Positions 12,219 to 23,356 of a stretch of DNA of 64,000 nt are shown here, one piece after another. Position 1 is the first letter of the stretch. The number at the start of each line of letters is the position of its first letter. Both the position numbers and the translations under genes were made by a program. The stretch is from NCBI GenBank assembly GCA_016800925.1, contig JABCPU010000002.1, positions 310,001-374,000 on the forward strand, written 5' to 3'. Origin of the DNA: Suillus spraguei (taxonomy: Eukaryota > Basidiomycota > Agaricomycetes > Boletales > Suillaceae). Under the pieces are notes generated by a model. That model was not told where the DNA came from and did not search any database. It was given only the letters and a program-made list of their open reading frames with translations.

Positions 12219-13590
12219 ATGACCATCATGACACTAACCCGGTTCTCCGGGTTGTATTCGGGACGCTGTTTGACGAGGAACTCGGCGCGCAATGTACCAT
12301 GGGCTGGTAGGCATACATTCCAGACAGGCGGTCAAACATCTGGCATCTTGTCTTCGTCAAAAAAGTTGTTGAGCCGTCATGCGTCTGGGACAGCAGGCGT
12401 TCCAACTGCACCAACAACCTGGGTCGACCGTCTTCCACCAAAAATTCGACCTTACCTCTACTTGACAAGAATCGATAAGCCAATTGGGACCTTATTGCTG
12501 TTTTACCCTTGCGGTGTGTCAAGCTAATTCAAAGTTGTGCACTCCTCCAGCTCATTTCTTCCTTCTTCTAGCCTGGTCCATAACCATGGCCTCATATGCC
12601 TTGGAGGCACCATTAACGACGCCTCTGACATATATCAGCCTATTTGGACTCGGAGCAATGGTCATGCGCGGTGCAGGTTGCACCATCAACGACATGTGGG
12701 ACAAAAATTTAGACAAAGCCGTAGGTAAGTAAAACACGCGCTATCGTCGCGTCTTCTTTGCGCTGACGCGTCATCGCAGAGAGAACACAAAGTAGACCGC
12801 TTGCGAGAGGTGATATCAACCAGAGACAGGCGCTGGTGTTCTTAGCTGGACAGTTGACAGTGGGACTGGGAGTTTTGTTAGAGTTGAATTGGTATAGGTA
12901 CGCGTTATATCTACTTTCGCTACGCATAGGCATCGACCTATTCAATCCTAAGTATTCTTCTTGGAGCTTCATCTCTGCCTTTGGTGACCGTATACCCGTT
13001 CATGAAAAGAATTACCTACTGGCCGCAAGCCGTACTAGGTACGTGTCAGTAGTTTCTGTCGTATTTCAGGACTGAAATGATGGTGCCGCAGGACTCACTT
13101 TTAATTGGGGGGCTTTGCTCGGCTGGTCTGCCGTTGCCGGGGCAGTCAACTGGAGTGTTTGTCTTCCTCTATACGCAGGCGGAGTATGTTGGACTCTTGT
13201 GTACGACAGCATATATGCACATCAAGTAGGTGTTGCTGCACCATAAACACTTCTACCTTCTGATTATCGCAGGATAAAATGGACGACATTAATGTCGGTA
13301 TCCACTCTACTGCCCTGCTTTTCGGAGAGCAAACCCGACCTATCCTCGTCGGGCTCTCAGCATCAACCGTCTCTTTGGTTGGTCTCGCAGGCGTTCTCAA
13401 CGCTCATGGCGCGCCGTTCTATCTCGGCCTTGGTCTCGGGGCCGCCCAGCTCGCACGCGTTCTTTGGAAAACAGACTTTGACAGTCGTCCGAGTTGCTGG
13501 AAGGGGTTCATAGGATGTGGTTGGTCTGGATTTTGGATATGGATGGGAGCTCTGGCAGATTACGCAGTCCTGATTTCAGGTCTTGCATGA
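12219..13590 (+). CDS. COQ2: 4-hydroxybenzoate polyprenyltransferase, mitochondrial
   Basis: Six exons (12219-12513, 12572-12724, 12780-12897, 12953-13038, 13092-13225, 13273-13590) give 367 residues. The first 40 residues are Arg/Ser/Thr-rich with no acid, typical of a mitochondrial presequence. Both Asp-rich prenyl-diphosphate motifs of the UbiA family are intact: NDMWDKNLD near residues 137-145 and [13 protein letters not shown] near 255-267. Several hydrophobic helices fit an inner-membrane enzyme. It joins the polyprenyl tail to 4-hydroxybenzoate in ubiquinone synthesis (family knowledge). The start at 12219 could be replaced by a second in-frame ATG at 12228. The acceptor at 12951-12952, not the earlier CATAG, is required to keep the frame. 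Confidence 0.93.
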
Positions 13591-13841
13591 TGGTCATCTG
13601 CTCGAATGGCAAAAATTCTCGCAGTTCGGTGGGGAGTCTGCCAGAGGCACCGGTACAAGCGACTGTTGATTTAACTTTCTTCAGTCATCTGCGCTCCATT
13701 TCTCGTCGATTTATCATTTATATTTGTGTCAAGTCTTGCTTCATCCAAGTTGTTGAGATATATTATAAGCTATAGCTAGAAGATTGAATTTATATACTTT
13801 TTTTGGAAATTTTGGCAGTCGGACCTGGCTCTTTCTTCGCC

Positions 13842-14483
13842 ATGGCTTCTACCTCATCTAGCATTGTGTTCGACGACATCTTCACGATTGATGCCATCGA
13901 CAAGGATGGCAAAAAATTCGATAGAGGTCCGGACCCTATGCGCATCGCTTTTTACCTATGATTGACATGCTCTATGTAAACCCAGTATCTCGGTTATACG
14001 CTCGTTCAAAGAACTATGACATGGACCTGACGCTTGATTACAACATCGAGCTCTTCCCTCTCGTCAGTGGGACAGTTTTGCGATGGCTCTTGCTTCGTCG
14101 CTATCCCGGGACGGTGGTGCACCCACTGCAGACGGGGAAGATGGAGAAGACAAAGACAGAGATGTATGGAGACCGGATGGTAAAGGACGGAGAGGCTTGG
14201 AGGAAGATTATGACTATGTGATGTATGGGAAGGTATGGCTATGTCTTCCATCGCCAAAGGGTCCGAGTTTACTCATTGGTTTCGACAGGTATACAAATTT
14301 GATACTGGATCATCCGACATCGTGTAAGTCGGTTGCATGTTTGCAGTCTGCTGGCTCGCGCTCATATCCTGCAGCACCGCCTACGCGTCATTTGGTGGAC
14401 TGTTGCTCTCGATAACTGGTTCATATCGGCACTTGACCAATGTCGTTCTTGGCGATCCGGTGTATGTGTTACTTAGGAAATGA
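13842..14483 (+). CDS. RPB8: RNA polymerase I/II/III subunit RPABC3, frame broken once
   Basis: Four exons (13842-13926, 13986-14232, 14289-14323, 14375-14483) encode about 158 residues matching Rpb8: IVFDDIFTIDAIDKDGKKFD, then VSRLYARSKNYDMDLTLDYN, then FAMALASSL, then a C-terminal FGGLLLSITGSYRHL and DPVYVLLRK. Rpb8 is a shared structural subunit of all three nuclear RNA polymerases (family knowledge). Within exon 2 the frame breaks at a GGG run (14069-14071). One added G would give LVSGDSFAMAL and restore the phase of every later junction. The homologous coding sequence is continuous on both sides and no intron can bridge it. Since the gene is essential in yeasts, a sequencing or assembly indel is more likely than gene loss. 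Confidence 0.85.
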
Positions 14484-14792
14484 TCGTTGCAGATTTTTGT
14501 TCTGCAAGTATTGCGGCACCCATAGTGACGCACATACTCAACCATCAAACTCGTAGTCAACGAACTACATGGTGCAGTCGTGCACCTGCATGGAGAAGGG
14601 AATGACGTCAATATTTTGTTACTATACAAATAGGCGTAAATCATGTAAGAGATCCTATGGATTATGGTCGTAAGAGCCGTAAATTTAGCGGGTTTGTCAT
14701 ATACTACAGGTGTATGAATGAAAAGGAAAGTGAAAGCACTCGTGAAATAACGTTTACGTCTAAGCACGGCCAGCGATAAGAGCATCTTCTGA
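14484..14792. other. short convergent spacer
   Basis: The 3' flanks of RPB8 (+) and the YTP1-like gene (-) meet here. No gene is seen. Confidence 0.5.
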
Positions 14793-17029
14793 TCATGGAG
14801 CTGAGAGCGGATAGCGAGTAGTGCTCCGGGACTTAAGCCATCCTTTCATCGCAATGATGCAGAAGGCCCAACAGAACGCGAAGCATGTAATAGCAACGGC
14901 GACATTAAGGAACATCATCATATCTACAGCAAGTTTGTCAGTACCCAGGTACTTCGGGCGGGAAATCGCATACCGTCACGCCCTTTCCGCATAGCCGCAA
15001 TAGTAATCTCTTCTGTGCTGAATATAAATACCAAACCACCGCATGCAAGGAAGAAGCTTGCAAGAGCTTCTGTCGGCGGTCGAGAGGGAAGGATAGAGCG
15101 CGGCGGGCCAAGCCAGACAAAGAAGTAGGTGAAGCACCTTAAAACCGAGAATCCCAAAAGGAGCCGTCCCCATAGTTCGTGTATCTGTACCTGTTTCAAA
15201 ACCAGTTCAGCAAGAAACGAGGTGGACGAATTCCCAAAATACCTGGAAGAGATAGGTCTGGGCGTGAGCGCTCATTGCAGCGCCGGTAACGCCAATGACA
15301 AGAGCAGGGAAAGGGTTGAAGCTACCACGATAGCTTGGGGGCTCGGAAACCTCAGCTGAGCCGACAGCAGCTGCAGCAGACGCTGCAAGCCAGCGGCGAA
15401 CACGCTTGGACTCAATTCCCATCCCAACGAGTCCGGCAAACCAAAACATGACCTGGATAATTGTGAGATACGAATAGGCAGGAGGAAAAGTCACATACAG
15501 CAATGCTTATATGCTGTACTTGCTTGGTAGTATAAGGGTCACCAGAGTGAACACCAAAGCGTTCCATCCAAGTGTTGGTGATGCCATAGAGAAAAATGAC
15601 CAAGGACTCCACGAATTCGGCAGAAACATGTTCACCAGTCGGCGAGATATTCCAAGCCCACCCCAGTTCAGAAAAAGATCCAAGATACCGAGCAAAGGTA
15701 ACCAAACCATAACACCAAAAGATGCCGCCCTCTACAGATCTAGTCAGTGTGGATGACTCCGCATAGAGCGAGATCTACATACTGATTAGATGCGCAAGAC
15801 AGCCGTTTACATAACTTTCGCGACAGCCACCAGTATAAACGACAATACCTGACAGTGTCATACCAAAACCTGCGAAAACCAATGCTCTCTCGAGTGTAGC
15901 AAATATTCCTTTACCAATGCGGATAAGGGGAGCCTGCGGCTCGATAAGGCTGGGAAACTTGAAATCATGTAAGGTTTCATCAGAATGCCTGGAACCTTGC
16001 GGGGAACCAGTTTCAAATACGGTCCTCTCCGACAAGCTCGATGGTGTATAATGGTGTGCGCCGTGACTACTTCGAGAGCTATTGACCCATGATGCCGTTT
16101 TATCTTCTTCGGTATCATCCAAATCTTGAGTCTGGATAGTTGCAATAGGTGGATTCCGTCGCACATGAAGAGGTTCGCTGGATTCATGGAGGCTCAGTGG
16201 TTTCATTTCGGCTACATCGAATTCTGAGGGTTCCTCCATATCCAAGCTAGTGTACTTGGATGTGACGTCGTGGACTTCATTGCGTCCCAGGACAACATTC
16301 TGCCAGAATGGCTTCAAGGCGAACTTGGTTTTGCTTTTTATGAATAGATATAGACGGACGAAAAAGCGAGCGATGTCGACCGCAGAGAGGCATAAACTTA
16401 AGATTAAGACCAAGTAACCGTGGGATGCATGGGCTGATCCTTCATACCTGTGATTGAGATGGTCAGGAAAATGCCGGAATCAGATCAGTCATTATGGCTT
16501 ACATATTGGTGTCAATTTCGTATACAAGGTACCGGAAGCACACCCTAGCACGCATAAGCTGTAAAATGCGACTACAACGAGACCGTGCCATGAATGCTTT
16601 AAAGCACGCAAGGCTATGCCTATGTGGCCCATTTTAAGTTAGCGCGATGGGGGTAGGTGATATTTTCTCACCGACAGGTAAGGCGACGAAGAAAGCGAGG
16701 GACATGAAGATTACGTGCAAGGCCATGAGTCCAGGGTGACGGGAAACGGATGGGTCACGATCCTCGATATCGATAGACCAGTAGGAGGGGGGAGTGGGAG
16801 CATGCCACTGGAGGATCGCGGTCTCGTTCAGGACTGTGAGAGGTGCGCCGTGATGCATATGTATGTGATCATTGTCACGTCTGAGGAAGTCTCCTGACGG
16901 TACACGAGTTGTAGGTGCTTGTACTGATTCCAGGTCCGCTACAGGGACTGCTAATGCTGATAGGGGTGCGATGAGGCCAATGGCGAGAAGAGATGGAGCA
17001 GCAATAAGAGACAGCCAACGTGAGTGCAT
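14793..17029 (-). CDS. YTP1: YTP1-type multi-pass membrane protein
   Basis: Seven exons (17029-16672, 16619-16503, 16433-15783, 15731-15499, 15452-15243, 15190-14974, 14923-14793) give 638 residues. A signal peptide (about residues 1-28, ending LSALAVPVA) precedes a His-rich lumenal segment, then membrane helices separated by a long Ser/Glu-rich loop of about 130 residues. The C-terminal half has the family pattern HLIKGGIFWCYGLVTFARYLG and several helices ending KGWLKS. Function is unknown; yeast Ytp1 is only a putative transporter-like protein (family knowledge). The exon 2/3 junction is ambiguous. The strong acceptor at 16448-16449 would keep the conserved-looking YEGSAH but breaks phase. 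The acceptor at 16434-16435 keeps phase and loses five residues. Confidence 0.82.
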
Positions 17030-18534
17030 TGTTGGACTGTGGGCGATGAAAGAAATGAGTCGGCTAGAAGATTTGAAGGTGATTATAACATTATGAATAA
17101 TCCTCCTATAAACATGTACCGGTCTTACGCCCATCGGAAGTTTTGTCAGCAAATTACGCGGCATCCGAATTTCCCAAGACATGGCTCCGTGCTAAACCAA
17201 GCGAAGTCGAATTCACGACGAGCCGAACATTATCTATATTCTAAGCTCCAACCCTTGGGAATAATGATTTGGTCTAGCATTGAAAACTTGCGATAAACTC
17301 AAGTTAACCCAACGTGTCCCATGGTAATCCGAATTTTAACTGGCAGCCGTGGAATGTCATCGCCTCGGTAACCCAACCTGTATGACATCAGAGGACTGAT
17401 GAGAAGATATACCACAGCAGAGTGAGTGAATAGCTGGATTTCTATCAGTTTCCATTAGATTCGATCACATCGGTGCCATGACTCAGTTTTGACTCCGAAA
17501 TTTAAATTCCGCGACCTAGGTCTATCGAAGGCACCAGGTACCGTCAAGCCATTTTTAGATTGGTTAACCACCGACTATTAAGGTTTGAATCAAAATCTAG
17601 AAAGTTGCCCAGATTATCGACAAAGTGTGTAAGTGTGGTCAACGTATCGCTTATGCCAAGTAGCTTATGAACTCCAATTCAACTAATGGCTTTCACGCAC
17701 TTTATGAAGAGTGAAGATGCAGGTACGCCACACATGACAGCACGCTTAGTCTGGTAGCCCACAGGATTTAACTCGAGCCTTAGGCCGCCGTATCAATATC
17801 ATTTTCCCGGTGCCTGCTCGGGTCACCAAAAGCTGCGGCAGGCGTGGATGCCGCCTACCTGGGCTGTTGAGCCAGGCTAGGGGTCCCATACCACGACTTT
17901 GGTTTGCTGAATGTTCCCTTCTCCCATGCCTATTTCTCGCGGCGACTACCAGATGCGGCGGAACTCCCGACGCAGACGGACGACTCAACTCGATGCGTTG
18001 TAACGAGTTTTGATCTATGCATTTGGCATGGCTCAGGTTTTCCTTGACATATCACAGACAAGGCAGCCGGTCAATGCCGAGGTGCGGCCAGCAACTGAGT
18101 TAGATTGAAGCATATGATGAGACACGTGCTCTTGTTCAAGTCTCGCTCTCGAGTGAAGCTGCTTTCCCAAAACTTTGGTGCGCGGCAAAGTCATGCTGTC
18201 GCTCAAACGACCTTGCGCAATCCATAGCGACGTCATATTTTTGTATGCCTCAGCAGCCTGGCACTTCTCATCGGAAATTTCTTAATCGCCAGAGAGGTTA
18301 GCATCCTTTCTTCGTGAGATTTTGATCAGCCTTCAAAAATGGATTGGCATCGGTTACTTCCAAGACTCAGCAGTATCACATGATGATCCCATTGTGCCAC
18401 TAGTCAATAACATTTCCCACAAGTCTTATCTCTTCCGATTTGTCAAAGGAACAATTAAACCGACAGCTAATTATAGCATTCCCATTCTCATCTCAGGCAG
18501 AGCACTTCAAAAGTCGACCCAACCATCCTGAAAA
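17030..18534. other. 1.5-kb gene-free interval
   Basis: No supported coding sequence. The ORFs near 17746-18013 are GC-rich and overlap on both strands without family resemblance. Confidence 0.5.
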
Positions 18535-20906
18535 ATGCGTTGGCATACCACAGTTAGGCAGTTCCTCTGGGGGGAGTTACCCTCCTCCAAGTTGGAGCGA
18601 AGGCTGCTCTTGAAATTGGACTGGTTCATTTTGTCTTACTGCTGTCTTATGGTATGTTGCATTGACCAATCTTGAAAACACTGACCGCAAGCACGTCACT
18701 TTTGTGGTAGTATTTTACGAACTGTGAGTTTTACTCGTTTACCCTTGACACTGGGCATTTTGCATGCACTGCAGTTTCTGAAGGAAGAGTTACGAACATG
18801 TTAGTCTTCGACGTGGTCACAGCGAAGCTTTCTCCGGAATACCACTTGACAGATCCGGGGAGCCGTCTCTGACATAGTTTTTGTAACCAGACCTTGATCG
18901 AGCAAATGTAAACAATGCATATGTATCCGGATGAAGCAAGAACTCAACATGCAAGGAAATGACTTCAATGTACGTATATATACATGTGTTTCCAGGGAGG
19001 TTTCTCTGAGCGCTCTCGCAGAAAATCAATACCGTCTTTACATGCGGCTACATTGTTGGGATGATTCCCAGTACGCCTCCAGCGATCATGTTGCCAGAGT
19101 ACCCTATTTAATGCTTGTTAGACAACTTGATGCTCCAAGTCGTCCCACCAAGACTGTGGTTTCCATCGATGCAGATAGTGTGGGGTGTGCTCACCTTCTG
19201 GTTCGTTTCGATTGTCGAGAATGCAACAAGTATGGCATTAACTCGAGCCAATTTGATTGTATAGTTCAAGTAGCGTCCACAACGTTCAACAGGTGAGGCC
19301 TTCCGTAACACTGTTCCCTTGCTAAGAGCCACTTCCGCAAATAGCTGTACGCCATCAGATTCTTCCAAGGCATATCAGAAGCGTCGACCTTCGTAGGCAC
19401 GCACTATATCCTTGGATCGTCAGTGTGCTTCATTTCTCCAAGGAACATTCTCTCATTCTCTCATGCAATTCCTGAAGATGGTATAAACCTAGCGAATTGG
19501 GGAAACGCTCGGGCATTTTCACAAGTTCTGGTCTAGCTGGAACATTGTGAGGTAATAATTCAACGTCATTCCATTTCGCTAACACTCGATAGGTTCTCCG
19601 GTGTGCTTCAAGCAGCTGTCTACCAGTGAGATATCATATTTCCCACCGGACCGAAATTTCAAACTAAAGTTTTACGAGACACCTTGGAGGCGTCGGCGGA
19701 AGAAGTGGATGGCGGTGGCTGTGAGCGTCCCGGATTGCTGATCTGCGCGCCGGTGCTCACTGGAAAACCATCTAACCCAGGTTCATCATTGATGGTGTGA
19801 TCACGCTCCCGATTGCACTTTACGGCTTTCTCGTCTTTCCTGATGTGCCATCGACCACTAAAGCATTTTATCTCAGCGAAGAGGTATGCTCTTGAAGATG
19901 TCTCAATGTCCGTTTCTCAGTTGTACTATCTTTTACACAGGAACGGGCTCTCTCCCAAGACCGTCTTGACTCGGATGTTGTTCATCACGGTCTCTCTTGG
20001 GATCTCGCGAAGAGAGTGCTTGGTCGCTGGCGTTGGTACGGGTGTTAGTCTCCTCGTAAGTATCTTTTGTCACTCGACGAGTATGAATGACAGTCCGCAT
20101 ATACAGTTCGCCATCTCAGGAGAGACCGAAAGTTTTGGTTCTAACAATCTGATGGGCCAATGGCTATCTTCCATAGGCGGTTATACAGTCGAAGAAGTCG
20201 GTGGGTACATTACGTGCCTGCATCTCTCTTTCCCTGATATGTTTTATCAGATTACTACCCGAGCGGAGTCACAGCTTTCGGGATTGCATCCACACTCGTC
20301 TGCGCTACTTGGACGGATTACACACGAGCAAGATGGCCTGTACTCATTTACATGTGCTTCTGCTGCACGGTCGCTGCGATCTGTATCCTTGTGTGGAGTA
20401 GTCCAACGGGGGTTGAAATTCTTCGCGTATTGTTCGTGGTCTCTATCGAGCTCACTGCTTTGCAAACTCACTTCGTTCCTCAGATTTCGCAGGAGCCTCA
20501 TATGCCGGACAAGCTACCACGTTTGCGTCAGCCACGTCTTCACACACCTTGACTCGTGCTGATCGTATTATTTCTGCAGTTGGGCAAACCAGATATGTGC
20601 AGATGATTATCAAGAGCGTGCTGTTGTGCTTGCCTCCATGAAGTGAATTTTTGTCGTACTTTCCTGCTGGATTGAAAACTGACTTGGACGACAAGCATGT
20701 GGAACAACGTGGTCAATGCTTGGTGGCCACTCCTCTTCTACTCTGCTACGGATGCACCCCGTTTCAAGAAGGGCATGATCGCAATGATTTGCACGTGCGC
20801 AGCGACATTGGGAGTGACTGGTCTGGTCTGGTACCTAGAGCGGCGAGAGCAGCGTTTTGGCAAAAAGGACAGCCATGGAACATGTGGAACAGATCAGAGA
20901 GGATAG
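18535..20906 (+). CDS. MFS transporter, pantothenate/allantoate-permease type; frame breaks
   Basis: I can trace 17 exons from ATG 18535 (one only 13 nt, 18711-18723) to exon 20696-20906. The chain shows the anion:cation symporter branch of MFS: DWFILSYCCLM, YLDRANVNNAYVSGMKQEL, WFPSMQIVWGVLTF, RFFQGISEASTF, HYILGSWYKPSELGKRSGIF, a central loop with FPDVPSTTKAFYLSEEER, GETESFGSNNLMGQWL, FAGASYAGQATTFAWANQ and SMNMWNNVVNAWWPLLF. Related fungal carriers import vitamins or purine breakdown products (family knowledge); the substrate here is unknown. The frame breaks at 18929-18931 (one base missing) and at the GGGGG run 20408-20412 (one extra). A third at 20040-20042 may instead be a splice choice. 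Past 20880, a shifted frame also gives a plausible tail (MEHVEQIRED) ending at 20949. It is either an assembly artefact or a recent pseudogene. Confidence 0.75.
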
Positions 20907-21439
20907 TCCGAGCCCCATCAAGCAAGACAAGCCCTTGAAGGACGAGTGACGGCAAAGTTGGTCGATTATGCCTGTCGTGGTCTCAATCAAGCAGCCAATA
21001 TACTTCAAAACTTTTTGATTCGTACAAACATCAAGAAAAGAGTATAAATACAATGATAACGGCGCTCTAGAATGGGTGACCAGTCACCCTATGTCTACAT
21101 CATGACAACTCGACAAGAATCAAAAACATTTGATGAGCACAGCACATCGGAATGTATTAATTGAAACTATAAAAACGGAAAGACGAGCGCTGCTCAAGAC
21201 AATATGAAGGCAAGGGAGCATAGTCGGACAAGAAACCAACAAAGCAACTGCCCACTTGGACGGATGAATCCAAGAAGGGTATCGAAAAGAATGACATCAA
21301 GAGCACGATGGTATATTTAGCGATTGACAACCTGTTAATGCATCTTAAGTATGTTATGAAAGTTCAGCAAGAAGTCAACATGCCTCAAGCATTCCCGTGT
21401 AAGGATCGCCCTCCGAGTTATCAGGTAGCCCAGGAGTCG
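20907..21439. other. spacer between convergent genes
   Basis: The possible extended C-terminus of the MFS gene ends at 20949. The rest shows no gene. Confidence 0.45.
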
Positions 21440-22661
21440 TCAGATCACCGGGGGTATAGAAGGGCTCATCGATTGAGAAATCGGTGAGACTGAGGTACCT
21501 TGGTTCTGCATGTAATAGTGAGAGGGAAGAACCGGAGATTGAGATGGGTCATAGACGGGATTTGGCAGGAGAGGTGGAACGGGTTTTCGGTCTGAGTATT
21601 TGCGAGTAAGGTTGGCACCACCCGTACTGACTGCAACAACCGTATCGGCCGCGCTACCTGAATCAACGGCGCTACCTGTATTGGCCGCACCACCCGCATT
21701 AGCTGCACTGCCAAGGTTATAGACGGGGCCTTGAGTGGGAGGGACATGGTAAGCAGCTGCCTGCTGTTCATATCCTTGTGAGCCGTAGTAACCGTACTGA
21801 GGAACGGCCGGTGGCGCGTATACAGGCTGGGGACCGTACCCAAAGCCATGACCATGACCTGAAGAGCTGCCACTAAGCCTGGCTTTTTCAAAGGCGTTCG
21901 TTCCATTCTCCTCATCTCCATAGTGCTGAGCCACGGTCGGGTCGAACGTGATAGCATCTGCGACGTCGTTTTCAAGGCGATTGCGCTGACGACGACGGAT
22001 GGTGTACGTGATGACGACGAAGATGATGATCATAATCACGATTGCAACTAAGGCGAATACTCCGCCCTCCAGAGGCTTGTTCTGTAAGAATGACTCGGGT
22101 GCTGCTGTATCAGTGGCAGATGCTGAATTGGACTCGGTGCTAGTCACGTAGACAACGCTGGTGCCAGAGGTTGAAGTAAGAACGATCAGAGAGGCGGATG
22201 ATGCGGGAGTGGGTGTGGGTGAAGGCGTAGGTGTAAGCGAGGGAGTGGATGTAGGCGTGGGCGTAGGTGTAGATGTGGACTGCGGTGTGGATACCGACGT
22301 GGATGTTGTTGAAGGGGTACTTGTGCTGGTGGTCAAACCGATCAGTTTGCTGAAACCATTTGCAATATATGTGTAGCTTACGAGGGAACGGGAGTACTGC
22401 TAGAACTAGATTTTTGGCTAGTGGTGGTGGGAGTGCTAGGAGTACTGGAAGTGCTAGAAGAGCTAGAAGTGGGAGAAGATCTGGAAGATCTAGAAAAGAG
22501 AGGTCAGGAGTTGGCTCGTGGCTATAGTAGAAGATCTCAACATAGGAGTGGTAGTGGTAGTGGGCCCGCCACCTAATATGCCGCTTAAAACACCACCAAT
22601 CCCGCCAAGAGGGTTCTCGTTAGGGTCCGAGGTCGGGGTGTCGTCTCCACCACTGGTGTCA
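21440..22661 (-). CDS. Ser/Thr-rich single-pass membrane protein (Mid2-like), 5' end open
   Basis: Three exons are supported (22661-22542, 22489-22382, 22325-21440). The ectodomain is Gly-rich then almost pure Ser/Thr/Pro, including (TP)n runs, as expected for a heavily O-mannosylated stalk. One membrane helix (VFALVAIVIMIIIFVVITY) is followed by a basic stop-transfer RRRQRNR. The cytoplasmic tail is rich in Gly, Tyr, Pro, Gln and Ala, with NTGSAVDSGSAADT-like repeats. The architecture resembles fungal wall-stress sensors such as Mid2 and Wsc, but there is no cysteine domain to prove it. The upstream exon with the signal peptide was not resolved: the donor near 22767 does not give the needed phase, so either another exon or a base error lies between 22662 and 22800. 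Confidence 0.6.
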
Positions 22662-23356
22662 CTTCAGCTAGCAGTTCACTGTTACATAAGGAACGTCTTA
22701 CAATAAGTTTCCTACTGCTGAGGGTGTCAAAATATCACTTTAAGATGATCAGAAAACGCTTACATCCGTCCATGAGGAATCGTTGATGATTTTTTTTTTT
22801 AAAATGAGATGGAGCGAGTGTATAGGTGAGACAATTTCTTTGAATTTTTGTTGTTAGTTTCTTTGAAGCAAGCAAACTGACAGCAAAGTCTTTACCCACA
22901 GGAAGATCCAGGTGGCGGTCTGAAGCAAGCAACCAATAAAAAAGAAAGAAGAACCAGAAAGGACTGTGGGGGATTAAAATTTGGTCGTCGTTGTTGAAAC
23001 GATGGTGATGAACGGTGCTTCCGCATATAATAAGACCATTGTTTGCAATTTCAAAATTTCAACGGCATAAGCAATAATAATTGGCCACTCGGTTGGCATC
23101 ACAACAACAGAAACGAAGCGGGATATCTTGTTGTTAAATAGACACTTGTGACTAGTCAGTCTATGATTGGTGTCGACATCAACTTGAACGACTACCATAA
23201 GATATGACATACGACTATGTAAAAGACCACCCGGACACGGTTAAATATCTGATATAAGGGCGTCTGATGACGATAACGGCTGAGGATACAATAATTTCAC
23301 TATAAGACACCGGGTATATAAAGTCAAGAAAGAATAATACACAAAAACCCCTCTCA
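22662..23356. other. probable 5' region of the Mid2-like gene
   Basis: It holds a T11 tract at about 22790-22800 followed by AAAA, and an ATG-GTAAGC arrangement near 22767-22775 (minus strand). No other gene is recognised. Confidence 0.4.

Noticed and set aside
17746..18013. Overlapping GC-rich ORFs on both strands
   Set aside because: No domain, no splice context and no composition favouring either strand.
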